Made by a program: the position numbers and the translations under genes. Of a stretch of 52,044 nucleotides of DNA, positions 44,603 through 52,044 are shown in pieces. Below the pieces are notes generated by a model. The model ran no database searches. It saw nothing but the letters and a program-made list of their open reading frames with translations, and had not been told where the DNA came from. This DNA comes from DASUFP01 sp036274495 (lineage in GTDB: Bacteria; Bacteroidota; Bacteroidia; AKYH767-A; OLB10), in NCBI GenBank assembly GCA_036274495.1, contig DASUFP010000042.1:1-52044 (forward strand), read 5' to 3'. Each line of letters begins with the position of its first letter. Positions within the stretch are counted from its first letter, which is position 1.

Positions 44603-44737
44603 GGCTTTCCTCAGCCGAAGCTGATGCTAAGCTGTGAACAGAGGAAGTGATTGTTTTTTTTGTTAGCTTTGGAATATACTGCGGCCGGTGGAATTCTTAA
44701 AGCTGCATCTCCGGGTACATTAAGGTATATGTTAGAA
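44603..44737 (+). repeat. attC-like site (site I), weak right half
   Basis: The left part CCAACCCAGGCTTTCCTCAG resembles the left half of site A, and TAGCTTTGGAATATACTG (from 44664) is the same loop block. R'-like GTTAGAA at 44731-44737. L' pairing is poor. It contains the -7 element TAGCTTTG (44664-44671) without a properly spaced TTG. It lies immediately before the T9SS gene at 44772, separated from the main array by the minus-strand block. Confidence 0.4.
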
Positions 44738-44771
44738 CAGTTACATCATTTTCCGGTTAATTCAATATGAA

Positions 44772-46331
44772 ATGAAAGGAAGAATTTATCTGCCTTTAAT
44801 AGCCCAGCTATTGTTGTTTTGTCATTCTTTGTCGGGACAAAATACCTTTCAAAAAACCTATGGAGGTGGCATAGTTTCTAACTACGGACTGGATGTGTTG
44901 CAGGCTTTTGATAGCTGTTATATTTTAGCTGGCTTTACTTCTAATTATGGAGCGGGTAACCAGGATATGTATTTAATAAAAATAAATACGGAAGGTGATA
45001 CATTATGGACCCGCGTATTTGGAACAGCTGCTGATGACAGAATTAATTCAATAACTCAGACAACTGATGGGGGCTTTGTATTAAATGGATTGATGAGTAA
45101 TGAAACATGCCTCATGAAAACGGATGCTTCCGGATTTCCGATATGGTCCCGGAACTACGGAATCCCGGGTTCCATTGGCAGTGGCGCCGTACAGCAAACT
45201 GCTGATGGCGGGTTTATCGTTACGGGTCATGTGCCAAATCCACCTCCTCAACTGGACTGTTACTTACTCAAAACAGATTCTGCAGGAAACACCCAATGGA
45301 GCAAAACTTACGGAGAAAGTACATTGAAATTTGTTTCTTCATGTGTAAAACAAACAAACGATCATGGATATGTTGTTGCCGGGTCTTTTACAGGTACGCC
45401 AACAAATTATGATATGTTTTTAATAAAAACGGATTCCATTGGTGATACCCTTTGGACGCGCAGCTATGGCGGACCTTTAAATGACTACGGAAATTCAGTC
45501 CTGCCTGCCGATGATGGCGGCTATTTTTTATTAGGTTCAACACATAGCTTCCTTAATCCCGGTATTTATTTAATCAAAACAGATTCAGTCGGAATACCTT
45601 TATGGAGTAAAACATATGAAGGAACGATTCAAAATGGTCCAAATACACGAAGATATACGATAAGGAAAACAAACGATTCCGGCTACATCATATTTGCAGA
45701 ATGGGTGACCGTCTCTGATTTATTTTTAATAAAAATTGATTCAACCGGAAACGTAATATGGGCTAATTCTTTTGGTGGAAGCGGAAATGAGTTTATCGGC
45801 TCAGGACTGCAAACGGTTGATGGTGGGTATATTATGATAGGTACAACCAACTCCTTAGGAGTTGGAAACTATGATTTCTTATTAATTAAAACGGATAGTC
45901 TGGGTAATGGTGACTGTAATGAGACGAATCAGATGATAACCCCTTTCAGTATACCAAATCAACTTCAAAATACCTCCATTACCATTTCAACACCGCTATT
46001 CACCAATACTCCTTCAAACTATTCTGTCGCGGGCGGAAGTGTGTTGAGTACTATTTGTTCTTCTGTTGGACTTCCGGATATCAAAAGTCATGATATGCAT
46101 ATTACCCCAAATCCTTCAGGAGGTAATTTTCAAATAAAATTTAGTGAATTAATTGTTAGTGGGAATATAAAAATAGTTAATGCACTGGGTATGGTAATTT
46201 ATTCGGATAAAATTTTCAATGAGTCGGTAAAGGATATTGAACCGGGAAATATTTCGGAAGGAATATACCTTTTAAGTGTTTTTGATGGAGAAAAATATCA
46301 TAGCTGTAAATTAGTTTTTGAACGTGATTAA
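44772..46331 (+). CDS. T9SS type A cargo with SBBP/WD-like repeats
   Basis: 519 residues. Signal peptide MKGRIYLPLIAQLLLFCHSLSGQ. Seven or eight repeats of about 55 residues share ...GGGYxxxGxTxSxGxGxxDxxLIKTDSxGDTLWTRxYGG..., the common secreted-propeller repeat of Bacteroidota. The C-terminal HITPNPSGGNFQIKF, IVNALGMVIYSDKIF, ISEGIYLLSVFDG is a T9SS type A domain. Isolated gene behind site I. Confidence 0.88.
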   Translation: MKGRIYLPLIAQLLLFCHSLSGQNTFQKTYGGGIVSNYGLDVLQAFDSCYILAGFTSNYGAGNQDMYLIKINTEGDTLWTRVFGTAADDRINSITQTTDGGFVLNGLMSNETCLMKTDASGFPIWSRNYGIPGSIGSGAVQQTADGGFIVTGHVPNPPPQLDCYLLKTDSAGNTQWSKTYGESTLKFVSSCVKQTNDHGYVVAGSFTGTPTNYDMFLIKTDSIGDTLWTRSYGGPLNDYGNSVLPADDGGYFLLGSTHSFLNPGIYLIKTDSVGIPLWSKTYEGTIQNGPNTRRYTIRKTNDSGYIIFAEWVTVSDLFLIKIDSTGNVIWANSFGGSGNEFIGSGLQTVDGGYIMIGTTNSLGVGNYDFLLIKTDSLGNGDCNETNQMITPFSIPNQLQNTSITISTPLFTNTPSNYSVAGGSVLSTICSSVGLPDIKSHDMHITPNPSGGNFQIKFSELIVSGNIKIVNALGMVIYSDKIFNESVKDIEPGNISEGIYLLSVFDGEKYHSCKLVFERD

Positions 46332-46546
46332 AATAACTGAAATTGTGAAATAATTGCACAACAGAAACATTTTATCAGACCCCCGGACCTAGCAAATATT
46401 GTTTTAGAAATGCGCTGACTTCCCTGCAAAAATAGACTTTGGAAGAGCTGATACAGGCAAACCTTCAACAAAGCCGGAAGTTATGCCAATTGAATATGAG
46501 AAAACAGGTTTAATTTCGGGTATTAGATTTAACAGAAACTATTGTA

Positions 46547-46852
46547 ATGAATAATATGGAGAAGAAATATTTCGTACTGTATTTATTGCCATCAAGACCT
46601 GACTTTGCTCAAACCATGACGGATGAGGAGCGGGCAATTATGATGCAGCATGTTGCTTATTGGACTGAAATAATGAATCAGGGGAAAGTGATTGCATTTG
46701 GGCCAGTATTTGACCCTAAAGAAGTTTACGGACTTGGAATTATTGCAGTTGAGGATGAGAAGGAGGTTGAGGAATTTATCTCTAATGACCCGGCCGGTAA
46801 AATCAATAAGTATGAGTACTTTCCTATGAAGGCACTTGTTCCGGCTAAATGA
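46547..46852 (+). CDS. YciI family protein
   Basis: 101 residues. KKYFVLYLLPSRPDFAQTMTDEERAIMMQHVAYWTEIMNQGKVIAFGPVFDP...GLGIIAVEDEKEVEEFISNDP is typical of YCII-domain proteins, small dimeric alpha/beta-barrel proteins of unclear activity. His 31 of MQHVAYW and the Asp in NDP correspond to conserved residues. ATG at 46547; a second Met four codons in is possible. Single gene. Confidence 0.87.
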   Translation: MNNMEKKYFVLYLLPSRPDFAQTMTDEERAIMMQHVAYWTEIMNQGKVIAFGPVFDPKEVYGLGIIAVEDEKEVEEFISNDPAGKINKYEYFPMKALVPAK

Positions 46853-47044
46853 ATAAAGACGAAGCAGGAGAGTTGATATATAATGAAACAAAAGCATCGA
46901 CTTGAAATCGTTCGGGCTTAACCTGAAAGACCGGATTTTCAAATTATTATTTACCGCTTTCAGGGATTGCAAAGCGAGGCAACTGATTCCGGCCGGCCAC
47001 TGTTTCCAAAAAATACGAGAAGTTCGTCAGTTGTTGCTTTTTAT

Positions 47045-47060
47045 TGTAACATTAGTTACA
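47045..47060. promoter_or_regulatory. Crp/Fnr-type operator palindrome
   Basis: TGTAACATTAGTTACA has perfect TGTAAC/GTTACA arms around four bases, like 1093-1108. Its centre is 36.5 bp upstream of the end of a -7-like GATCTTTG (47082-47089). That is the same spacing as at 1116-1159. The methyltransferase ATG is at 47094. Confidence 0.6.
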
Positions 47061-47093
47061 TTTTGAAAACTGTTTTTTTTCGATCTTTGTGTA

Positions 47094-47711
47094 ATGAACA
47101 AAATGACACAAATCCACTGGGACAATGTTTACAATTCCAAAAGCCCTGATCAGGTAAGCTGGACGCAGGAAATTCCAAAAACCTCATTGGATTTTATTAA
47201 TTCTTTTGGCTTAACAAAAACTGCTAAAATTATCGATATTGGCGGAGGCGATAGCAAACTTGTGGACTACTTGCTTGAAGCAGGCTATCAAAATATTACA
47301 GTCCTTGATATTTCTGAAAAGGCTCTTGAAAAGACTAAAAAACGATTACGTGAAAAAGCGGAAAAAGTAAACTGGATTGTTGGTGACATTACTGAATTTG
47401 AATCGGACACAACATATGATCTATGGCACGACAGAGCAACTTTTCATTTTCTTACAACCGATGAACAAATTGAAAAGTATCTGAATATAGCTCAAAACGT
47501 TGTAAAGGGGTTTTTGACAATCGGAACATTTTCGGAAAAGGGTCCGGAAATGTGCAGCGGACTTAAAATCCGTCAATACAGCGACCGAACATTAATTGCC
47601 GCACTTCAAACTGGATTTGACAAGTTGCATTGTATAACGGAAGATCACATAACCCCATTTGGCACATCTCAGAATTTTTTATTCTGCAGCTTTAGGAGAC
47701 ATTTTAGTTGA
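47094..47711 (+). CDS. class I SAM-dependent methyltransferase
   Basis: 205 residues. IHWDNVYNSKSPDQVSWTQEIPKTSLDF opens the protein; motif I is KIIDIGGGDSKLVDYLLEAGYQNITVLDISEKAL; DLWHDRATFHFLTTDEQIEKYL follows, a pattern of the small Methyltransf_25/thiopurine-like group seen in many Bacteroidota and proteobacteria. Substrate unknown. ATG at 47094 lies very close to the predicted transcription start, so the mRNA may be nearly leaderless, or the second ATG (47103) is used. Controlled by the operator at 47045-47060. Confidence 0.88.
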   Translation: MNKMTQIHWDNVYNSKSPDQVSWTQEIPKTSLDFINSFGLTKTAKIIDIGGGDSKLVDYLLEAGYQNITVLDISEKALEKTKKRLREKAEKVNWIVGDITEFESDTTYDLWHDRATFHFLTTDEQIEKYLNIAQNVVKGFLTIGTFSEKGPEMCSGLKIRQYSDRTLIAALQTGFDKLHCITEDHITPFGTSQNFLFCSFRRHFS

Positions 47712-47773
47712 GAATAGAGAAGAATTCAAATTGACTTGTGCGGATATTTTTCAAATCATTCTTGATTAATCAA

Positions 47774-47983
47774 ATGGATATGATCTTTTTTCAATCTGTA
47801 ATCACTTGCCCCATTTGCGGTCATAAGGAAGAAAAAACAATGGCTGTTGACGCTTGCCAATTTTTCTACAAATGTCCAAACTGCAGAACTATACTAAAAC
47901 CGAAAGAGGGCGACTGTTGTGTTTATTGCAGTTACGGAACGGTCAAATGTCCTCCTAAACAGTCGGGTTCACACTGCTGTTGA
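47774..47983 (+). CDS. GDCCVxC domain small cysteine-rich protein
   Basis: 69 residues from ATG 47774; an upstream GTG at 47738 is less likely. SVITCPICGHKEEKTMAVDACQFFYKCPNCRTILKPKEGDCCVYCSYGTVKCPP contains CPxCG, CPNC and the signature GDCCVYCSYG. In related proteins one of these cysteines can be selenocysteine; here all are Cys. A metal-binding or redox role is likely by inference. It starts 62 bp after the methyltransferase and may be co-transcribed. Confidence 0.85.
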   Translation: MDMIFFQSVITCPICGHKEEKTMAVDACQFFYKCPNCRTILKPKEGDCCVYCSYGTVKCPPKQSGSHCC

Positions 47984-48346
47984 TAGAGACTCAACTTTAC
48001 GCAAGTAATTCAACTACAATACGTTGAAAGAATAGGCTTTTCCATCTTTTGATCGTTTAGTTACCGCCGTAGAATGATGCCCGGAAACTGCATTAACAAT
48101 ATGTTTTTTTATCTTGGATCAACAAGGATGTCGGGAAGGTAAAACACGATACACTTCCTCATTTAAAGGATTCTCAGGACATTTTTGAGCCATCGCGCCT
48201 TCAGCGGCGCCCTAAAGAAGCTCTGCTGTCAACTACAGGAATATTTATATCTTTATCTTTGGTGATAAAGCCATCAATGAGAAATAATGTAGTTAAGTTT
48301 CAGACCTAGATAAGACAACAATTCAGCTAACTCAGACAAAAATAAT
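47984..48346. other. 363-bp intergenic stretch with dispersed repeat and -7 elements
   Basis: No gene. ACACTTCCTCATT at 48151-48163 recurs at 51519-51531, and both are followed about 100 bp later by TTTATATCTTT. A -7 element TATCTTTG lies near 48257. A hairpin around 48197-48212 (GCGCCTTCAGCGGCGC) is visible. Confidence 0.45.
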
Positions 48347-48808
48347 ATGCAAAAGATAATTCCAAATCTCTGGTTTGACGACAAAGCAAAGGAAGCTGCA
48401 GAATACTACCTGTCAATTTTCAAAGACGGGAAAATCATTAACATTACTTACTATCCTTTGACCGAAGATGAAGGACTAGCTGACTTTCAGAAGGATTTTG
48501 CGGGAAAGATTCTTACTGTGGAATTTGAAATTTTGGGTATGCGGTTTATTGGGATTAATGCCGGACCTTTATTTAAGTTCACTGAGGCTATCTCGCTAAT
48601 GATACCTTGCAGAGACCAAACAGAAATTGACTACTATTGGAATGCACTCACAGCTGAGGGCGGAGAAGAAAGTGTTTGTGGCTGGCTTAAGGACAAATAT
48701 GGATTGAGCTGGCAAGTGTGTCCTGAAAATTGGGAAGAAATAGGCAAAAAACCGGGAGCATTCAAAAAAATGATGGGTATGAAGAAACTAATTATTGCTG
48801 ATTTTTAA
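48347..48808 (+). CDS. VOC family protein (3-demethylubiquinone-9 3-methyltransferase-like)
   Basis: 153 residues. KIIPNLWFDDKAKEAAEYYLSIFKDGKIINITYY, EFEILGMRFIGINAGPLFKFTEAISLMIPCRDQTEIDYYWNALTAEGGEESVCGWLKDKYGLSWQVCP is the PhnB/3-dmu-9_3-mt family at full length. Despite the family name a methyltransferase activity is not expected; it has the vicinal-oxygen-chelate fold. Single gene. Confidence 0.92.
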   Translation: MQKIIPNLWFDDKAKEAAEYYLSIFKDGKIINITYYPLTEDEGLADFQKDFAGKILTVEFEILGMRFIGINAGPLFKFTEAISLMIPCRDQTEIDYYWNALTAEGGEESVCGWLKDKYGLSWQVCPENWEEIGKKPGAFKKMMGMKKLIIADF

Positions 48809-49078
48809 AGAACATTTTATGAATGTACTTGCTGTCATTACAGGACTATTAATTGAAATTGCTGTCGATATTTCAAAATAGAAGGATTCTGCCTGGAGCT
48901 GGTTTTGTAAATTGGCCTAACGTATAAAATGAATAGTTGTGCCATGTAACAATGCACTACCGGCTGGCAGTTTATGTTTGGGAATCGCCAACCACGACAA
49001 CACTTCAAGCGTTTAAAACAAAATCAGTGCAACCACTTAAACAACAAGAACTTACACAACACTAAAAGGAATAGCAAA

Positions 49079-49522
49079 ATGATTAATCGACGCTTTGAAA
49101 ACACACTCAAAACAGTGGTTTTGATCGGCTTTCTGTCAGGATTTATATGTTGTAACTCCGATAATAAAGCAGAAACAAATGACCGTTCAGCAACACCGGG
49201 TGAAAATGTAAGCATTCCTGACTCAGTTGTACAGTTTTTGATTACTTCGGCTTCCAATGATTTTCGTGAACATCAGCCACCGACGCCGGTTGATTTCAGA
49301 AATGTGAAAATCGGATATATGCTATCGCCAAACAAGGAGAAAACGTTTATTTTATGTGGCGAGTTTTTATCGCTGGAGAATAAAGAGTGGAAGGAGTTTA
49401 CAACTATCAAGACGTCGGGATACGAGCAATATCTGGGGAAAACATTATATTGCCAAGATGCTACTATGGTTTTGACAGATGAAAGCATATCAGTTGAATT
49501 GAAGAATAAATTGACGGAGTAA
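49079..49522 (+). CDS. hypothetical lipoprotein
   Basis: 147 residues from ATG 49079 (MINRRFENTLKTVVLIGFLSGFICC); the longer upstream frame from 48974 is not credible as a protein. A hydrophobic segment with Cys pair 24-25 gives a lipoprotein signal. Mature part: VQFLITSASNDFREHQPPTPVDFRNVKIGYM, FILCGEFLS, EWKEFTTIKTSGYEQYLGKTLYC. No family recognised. Confidence 0.65.
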   Translation: MINRRFENTLKTVVLIGFLSGFICCNSDNKAETNDRSATPGENVSIPDSVVQFLITSASNDFREHQPPTPVDFRNVKIGYMLSPNKEKTFILCGEFLSLENKEWKEFTTIKTSGYEQYLGKTLYCQDATMVLTDESISVELKNKLTE

Positions 49523-50020
49523 TAAACTATTCATCGTGTTGAGCTTTTGAGCTAATGATGCCATAATAAGCACCTGGTTTGTTCAAATTGCCGATAGCAA
49601 AACACAGCCGCATCCGACTATTTGGAAGTAAACACTGTTTTTAAGCCGGTTATTACATCGGACAGGCTAAAGAGCAAAGCTGGTGCTGTGTATACATAAG
49701 TAGCGGATTCGGCGCTATTTGACAGATTTATCTTCCTAAACCCTCTCTTTAAAGCACCGTTAACCGTTATCGTTAATGGTAGCCGGAGTGATCGCGATAC
49801 TTTTATCGTCCTCTTTGGATCCGTTGCTTTCGAAATTTCAGGAAATGTTGTGCTAAGGCCATTACAGGCAGTTCTTGTATCAACTTTAGTGCAGGCCAAC
49901 AGGTTTTCGCTGACTTTTAGTTAAAACGTTTCATTGAGCAACAATTATTTGGAACAAATTACAGTGATTAGTGGCAGCATTTATTAGTAACTTTACAAAA
50001 CAGTGCTATAGGAATAAAAA
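49523..50020. other. 498-bp intergenic stretch
   Basis: No recognisable gene. Frames of 90-odd codons exist on both strands (minus 49618-49899), but neither resembles a known protein. A -7-like TAACTTTA precedes the downstream gene. Possibly an eroded gene. Confidence 0.35.
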
Positions 50021-51292
50021 ATGAAAAAGAGGATTGTAATTATTGGCGGAGGATTTGCAGGATACAACCTTGCAACTAACATCAATAGCAATAAATACCA
50101 TATTACCCTTGTTGACAGAAACAATTACATCTTTTTTCCTCCGCTTTTATACCAGGTTGCCACAGGGTTTTTAGAGCCAAGCAGTATCAGTTATCCTTAC
50201 AGGAAAATGTTACGAAAGAAAACTAACATAAATTTTAAATTAGGAGAAGTTTCGGAAGTTTTACTTGAACAAAACAAAGTTTTATTAACAACAGGGGAAC
50301 TGGAATATGATTATTTGGTTTTTGCTACTGGTACAGAAACCAATTACTTCGGAATGGAAAATGTAAAAAGGAAATCCATTCCAATGAAAACAATCAATGA
50401 TGCCATAGAAATGCGGAATTATATCCTGAAACAACTCGAAATAGCAACCACTCTTGTTTCGGATAAAAGAGCACTGCAAAAAAAACTGACAATAGTTGTG
50501 GCAGGCGGCGGACCCACAGGGGTTGAAATTTCCGGAATGATCGCGGAAATGCGATCAAGCGTAATTCGCAAAGATTATCCTGAATTTGAAACGGCAGGTG
50601 TGAAATCTGACATTTATCTGGTCGACGGGGCATCACAGGTATTGACACCAATGAGTAAAAAATCACAGGATGAAACATTTAATGCACTTACAAAATTAGG
50701 TGTGAAAATTATATTAAATGCGCGAGTTAAGGAATACACCGACAACAGGGTATATTTGAGTAACGATCAAATTATAGAAACAGAAAATTTAATTTGGGCA
50801 GCAGGTGTTATAGCCCAAACATTTAACGGATTACCTGATGAAAGTTACGGGCGTGGCAAACGATTAATAGCAGACGAAAATAACAAAGTAACAGGTTTGC
50901 AAAATGTTTATGCTATTGGAGACACTTGCATACAAACAACCGACCGCAACTTCCCAGACGGCCATCCGCAGGTAGCACAAGTTGCTTTGCAACAAGGGAA
51001 AAACCTTGCAATGAATTTCGCCAGAATGGCGGATAACAAATCACTTTTATCGTTTAAATATAACGATAAGGGTTCTATGGCTATAATTGGACGGAACAAA
51101 GCAGTTGCCGACATACCGCCAAATTTACATTTCAATGGATTTATTGCCTGGCTTATTTGGATATTTATTCATCTTATTTCATTGGTACATTACAGAAACA
51201 AGGTTACAACTTTGTTTAACTGGGTAACGGCATACTTTACAAAGGACCAGGCTTTACGTATGATTATACGTCCGTCAGTAAAACAAGGCTGA
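50021..51292 (+). CDS. NAD(P)/FAD-dependent oxidoreductase, type II NADH dehydrogenase-like
   Basis: 423 residues. FAD-binding GGGFAGYN (9-16), NYIFFPPLLYQVATGFLEPSSISYPYR (NDH-2 signature), NAD motif VVAGGGPTGVEISGMIAEM at about 162-180, NVYAIGDTC and AQVALQQGKNLAMNFARM. A hydrophobic amphipathic C-terminus (FIAWLIWIFIHLISLVHYRNK, about 372-392) serves as membrane anchor. It would oxidise NADH and pass electrons to quinone without pumping protons. Single gene. Confidence 0.92.
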   Translation: MKKRIVIIGGGFAGYNLATNINSNKYHITLVDRNNYIFFPPLLYQVATGFLEPSSISYPYRKMLRKKTNINFKLGEVSEVLLEQNKVLLTTGELEYDYLVFATGTETNYFGMENVKRKSIPMKTINDAIEMRNYILKQLEIATTLVSDKRALQKKLTIVVAGGGPTGVEISGMIAEMRSSVIRKDYPEFETAGVKSDIYLVDGASQVLTPMSKKSQDETFNALTKLGVKIILNARVKEYTDNRVYLSNDQIIETENLIWAAGVIAQTFNGLPDESYGRGKRLIADENNKVTGLQNVYAIGDTCIQTTDRNFPDGHPQVAQVALQQGKNLAMNFARMADNKSLLSFKYNDKGSMAIIGRNKAVADIPPNLHFNGFIAWLIWIFIHLISLVHYRNKVTTLFNWVTAYFTKDQALRMIIRPSVKQG

Positions 51293-51688
51293 CTAATATC
51301 CTGTCGTTCACAAGGGTCTGAAGTAAGGCCCACTCGGAACGTTATACCTATTGCTCTTATAGTTCTTCTATGAGTTGCCTTCCGAAGCCCTCCCGACCAC
51401 CTCGGTGAGGCAACTGCTGTGGACGCCCGAGGCACCGGCTTGTATGGTTTCCAATACACATTCCAGCAGCCTTCTATAACCTTTACGGGTCCGGGATCCC
51501 GGACAGATAAAACTCAAAACACTTCCTCATTAAAATATTTTCGAGACACTTCAGGGCTTTTATGCATCCGGAAGAAAACTGCAGGAGGGGTGTTGTTGGC
51601 CTCTGGAAATTTTATATCTTTAACATCGGAGGCAAGATATTCTTGAAACTGTAGCATGTATGTCGTCAAAACAAAGTGCACTATTTAG
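51293..51688. repeat. palindrome-rich intergenic region beside transposase
   Basis: R'-like GTTATAC at 51341-51347; AGTTGCCT 51373-51380 pairs with AGGCAACT 51408-51415, with an inner CACC/GGTG stem at 51398-51407; a perfect 16-bp palindrome GTCCGGGATCCCGGAC at 51489-51504; and the dispersed repeat copy ACACTTCCTCATT at 51519-51531. No gene. Some of this could be a terminal region of the transposable element, but no terminal inverted repeat could be confirmed because the element is cut. Confidence 0.5.
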
Positions 51689-52044
51689 CTAAAAACGCAA
51701 GGTGTTATTTTGATCTAAATTATTAAATACTTTTTGATAACTCATTTTTCTTCTTGTTTGTAATGTTGCGAGCTTTGTTTTTTCTCTTTGAGCAAGGATT
51801 TTAATGTCATTTCCATTGTAAACCGATGCAGGAGTCAGGTTTTTTAATGACTCATGATAGCGGACATTGTTGTAATACCAGACAAAGTCTTCCAGTGCCC
51901 TTTCAAGCTCTTCGGGGGAATAGTAATTATCCAGCTTAATGGTATTCTTCATGGTCCTGTGATACCGTTCGATTTTGCCCTGTGTTTGTGGATGGCCAGG
52001 TCTTCCGTGGATTGATTTAATATTTTTCTTATCGAGGTATGTTT
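51689..52044 (-). CDS. IS3/IS481-like DDE transposase, C-terminal part (5' cut by window edge)
   Basis: The frame runs open from the window end on the minus strand: KSIHGRPGHPQTQGKIERYH, RTMKNTI, then YYSPEELERALEDFVWYYNNVRYHESL and LTPASVYNG. HPQTQGKIERYHRT carries the third catalytic Glu of the DDE integrase core. YNNVRYHESLKNLTPASVY is the usual transposase C-terminus. The frame continues 5' of the internal ATG at 51952, so the gene extends outside the window. The C-terminus appears intact. Confidence 0.9.
   Translation of the reverse strand, partial: TYLDKKNIKSIHGRPGHPQTQGKIERYHRTMKNTIKLDNYYSPEELERALEDFVWYYNNVRYHESLKNLTPASVYNGNDIKILAQREKTKLATLQTRRKMSYQKVFNNLDQNNTLRF

Noticed and set aside
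46411..46549. Plus-strand frame without start codon (DFGRADTGKPSTKP... to TAA)
   Set aside because: Could be the tail of a lost gene, but too short and not matched to any family I know.
48974..49078. Longer start for the lipoprotein at 49079
   Set aside because: Asn/Gln/Lys-rich leader ahead of a proper lipoprotein signal; internal ATG preferred.
49618..49899. 93-codon minus-strand frame
   Set aside because: Overlapping plus-strand frames are equally open, no similarity recognised.

Overview
The window reads as a chromosomal segment of a Bacteroidota bacterium. The evidence is low to moderate GC, nine intact genes whose products end in type IX secretion system (T9SS) sorting domains (eight type A, one gliding-motility/CHU_C type B), SBBP, delta-60 and Reg_prop type repeat proteins, and promoter-like TAnnTTTG -7 elements. 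I cannot assign a genus. No rRNA, tRNA or CRISPR was seen.

Layout. 1-306 is the 3' end of a DUF1254/DUF1214 lipoprotein gene that recurs almost identically at 16076-16381. 453-2432 holds a Crp/Fnr regulator, a DUF4242 protein and a methyltransferase, with two palindromic operator candidates between the first two. 2471-2986 has an imperfect palindrome resembling an integron attC site, followed at once by the wreck of a tyrosine recombinase. 3403-12268 has a small conserved protein, a lipoprotein and three large T9SS cargo genes. 12535-13125 is a dead RibD/DHFR-family gene. From about 14.2 to 30.1 kb almost every gene is on the + strand, short or monocistronic, functionally unrelated to its neighbours (HigBA toxin-antitoxin, DUF1254, YdeI-like, HEAT-like, T9SS cargo, VOC, NTF2-like, zincin, phosphatase-like, Crp/Fnr, SDR), and separated by 80-160 bp imperfect palindromes that start ...AAC and end GTTA.... 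30.3-36.8 kb continues with a GC-rich PAS/MBL pair, DUF2200, a hydrolase, membrane and T9SS proteins, and a Crp/Fnr-NmrA-DUF4440 group. 37.2-44.4 kb is on the minus strand: a LytS/LytTR-type two-component pair followed by two T9SS cargo genes. 44.7-51.3 kb returns to + strand small genes (T9SS protein, YciI, methyltransferase, GDCCVxC protein, VOC, lipoprotein, NDH-2-like). The window ends inside a transposase.

Main interpretation. The 14-30 kb stretch, with outliers at 0.3, 2.5, 36.8 and 44.6 kb, looks like a sedentary chromosomal integron cassette array without an integrase in view (CALIN-like). Several of the attC-like sites share sequence, and in their variable central loop they carry a Bacteroidota promoter (TTG-N19/20-TAnnTTTG in the best cases), so a site could drive the next cassette. 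Some cassettes are 1.3-1.7 kb and encode T9SS-secreted repeat proteins. A second signal is a shared Crp/Fnr-like operator (TGTAAC-N4-GTTACA) placed at the same distance from a -7 element upstream of two methyltransferase-containing units 46 kb apart. These are readings of raw sequence; no search or folding program was run.
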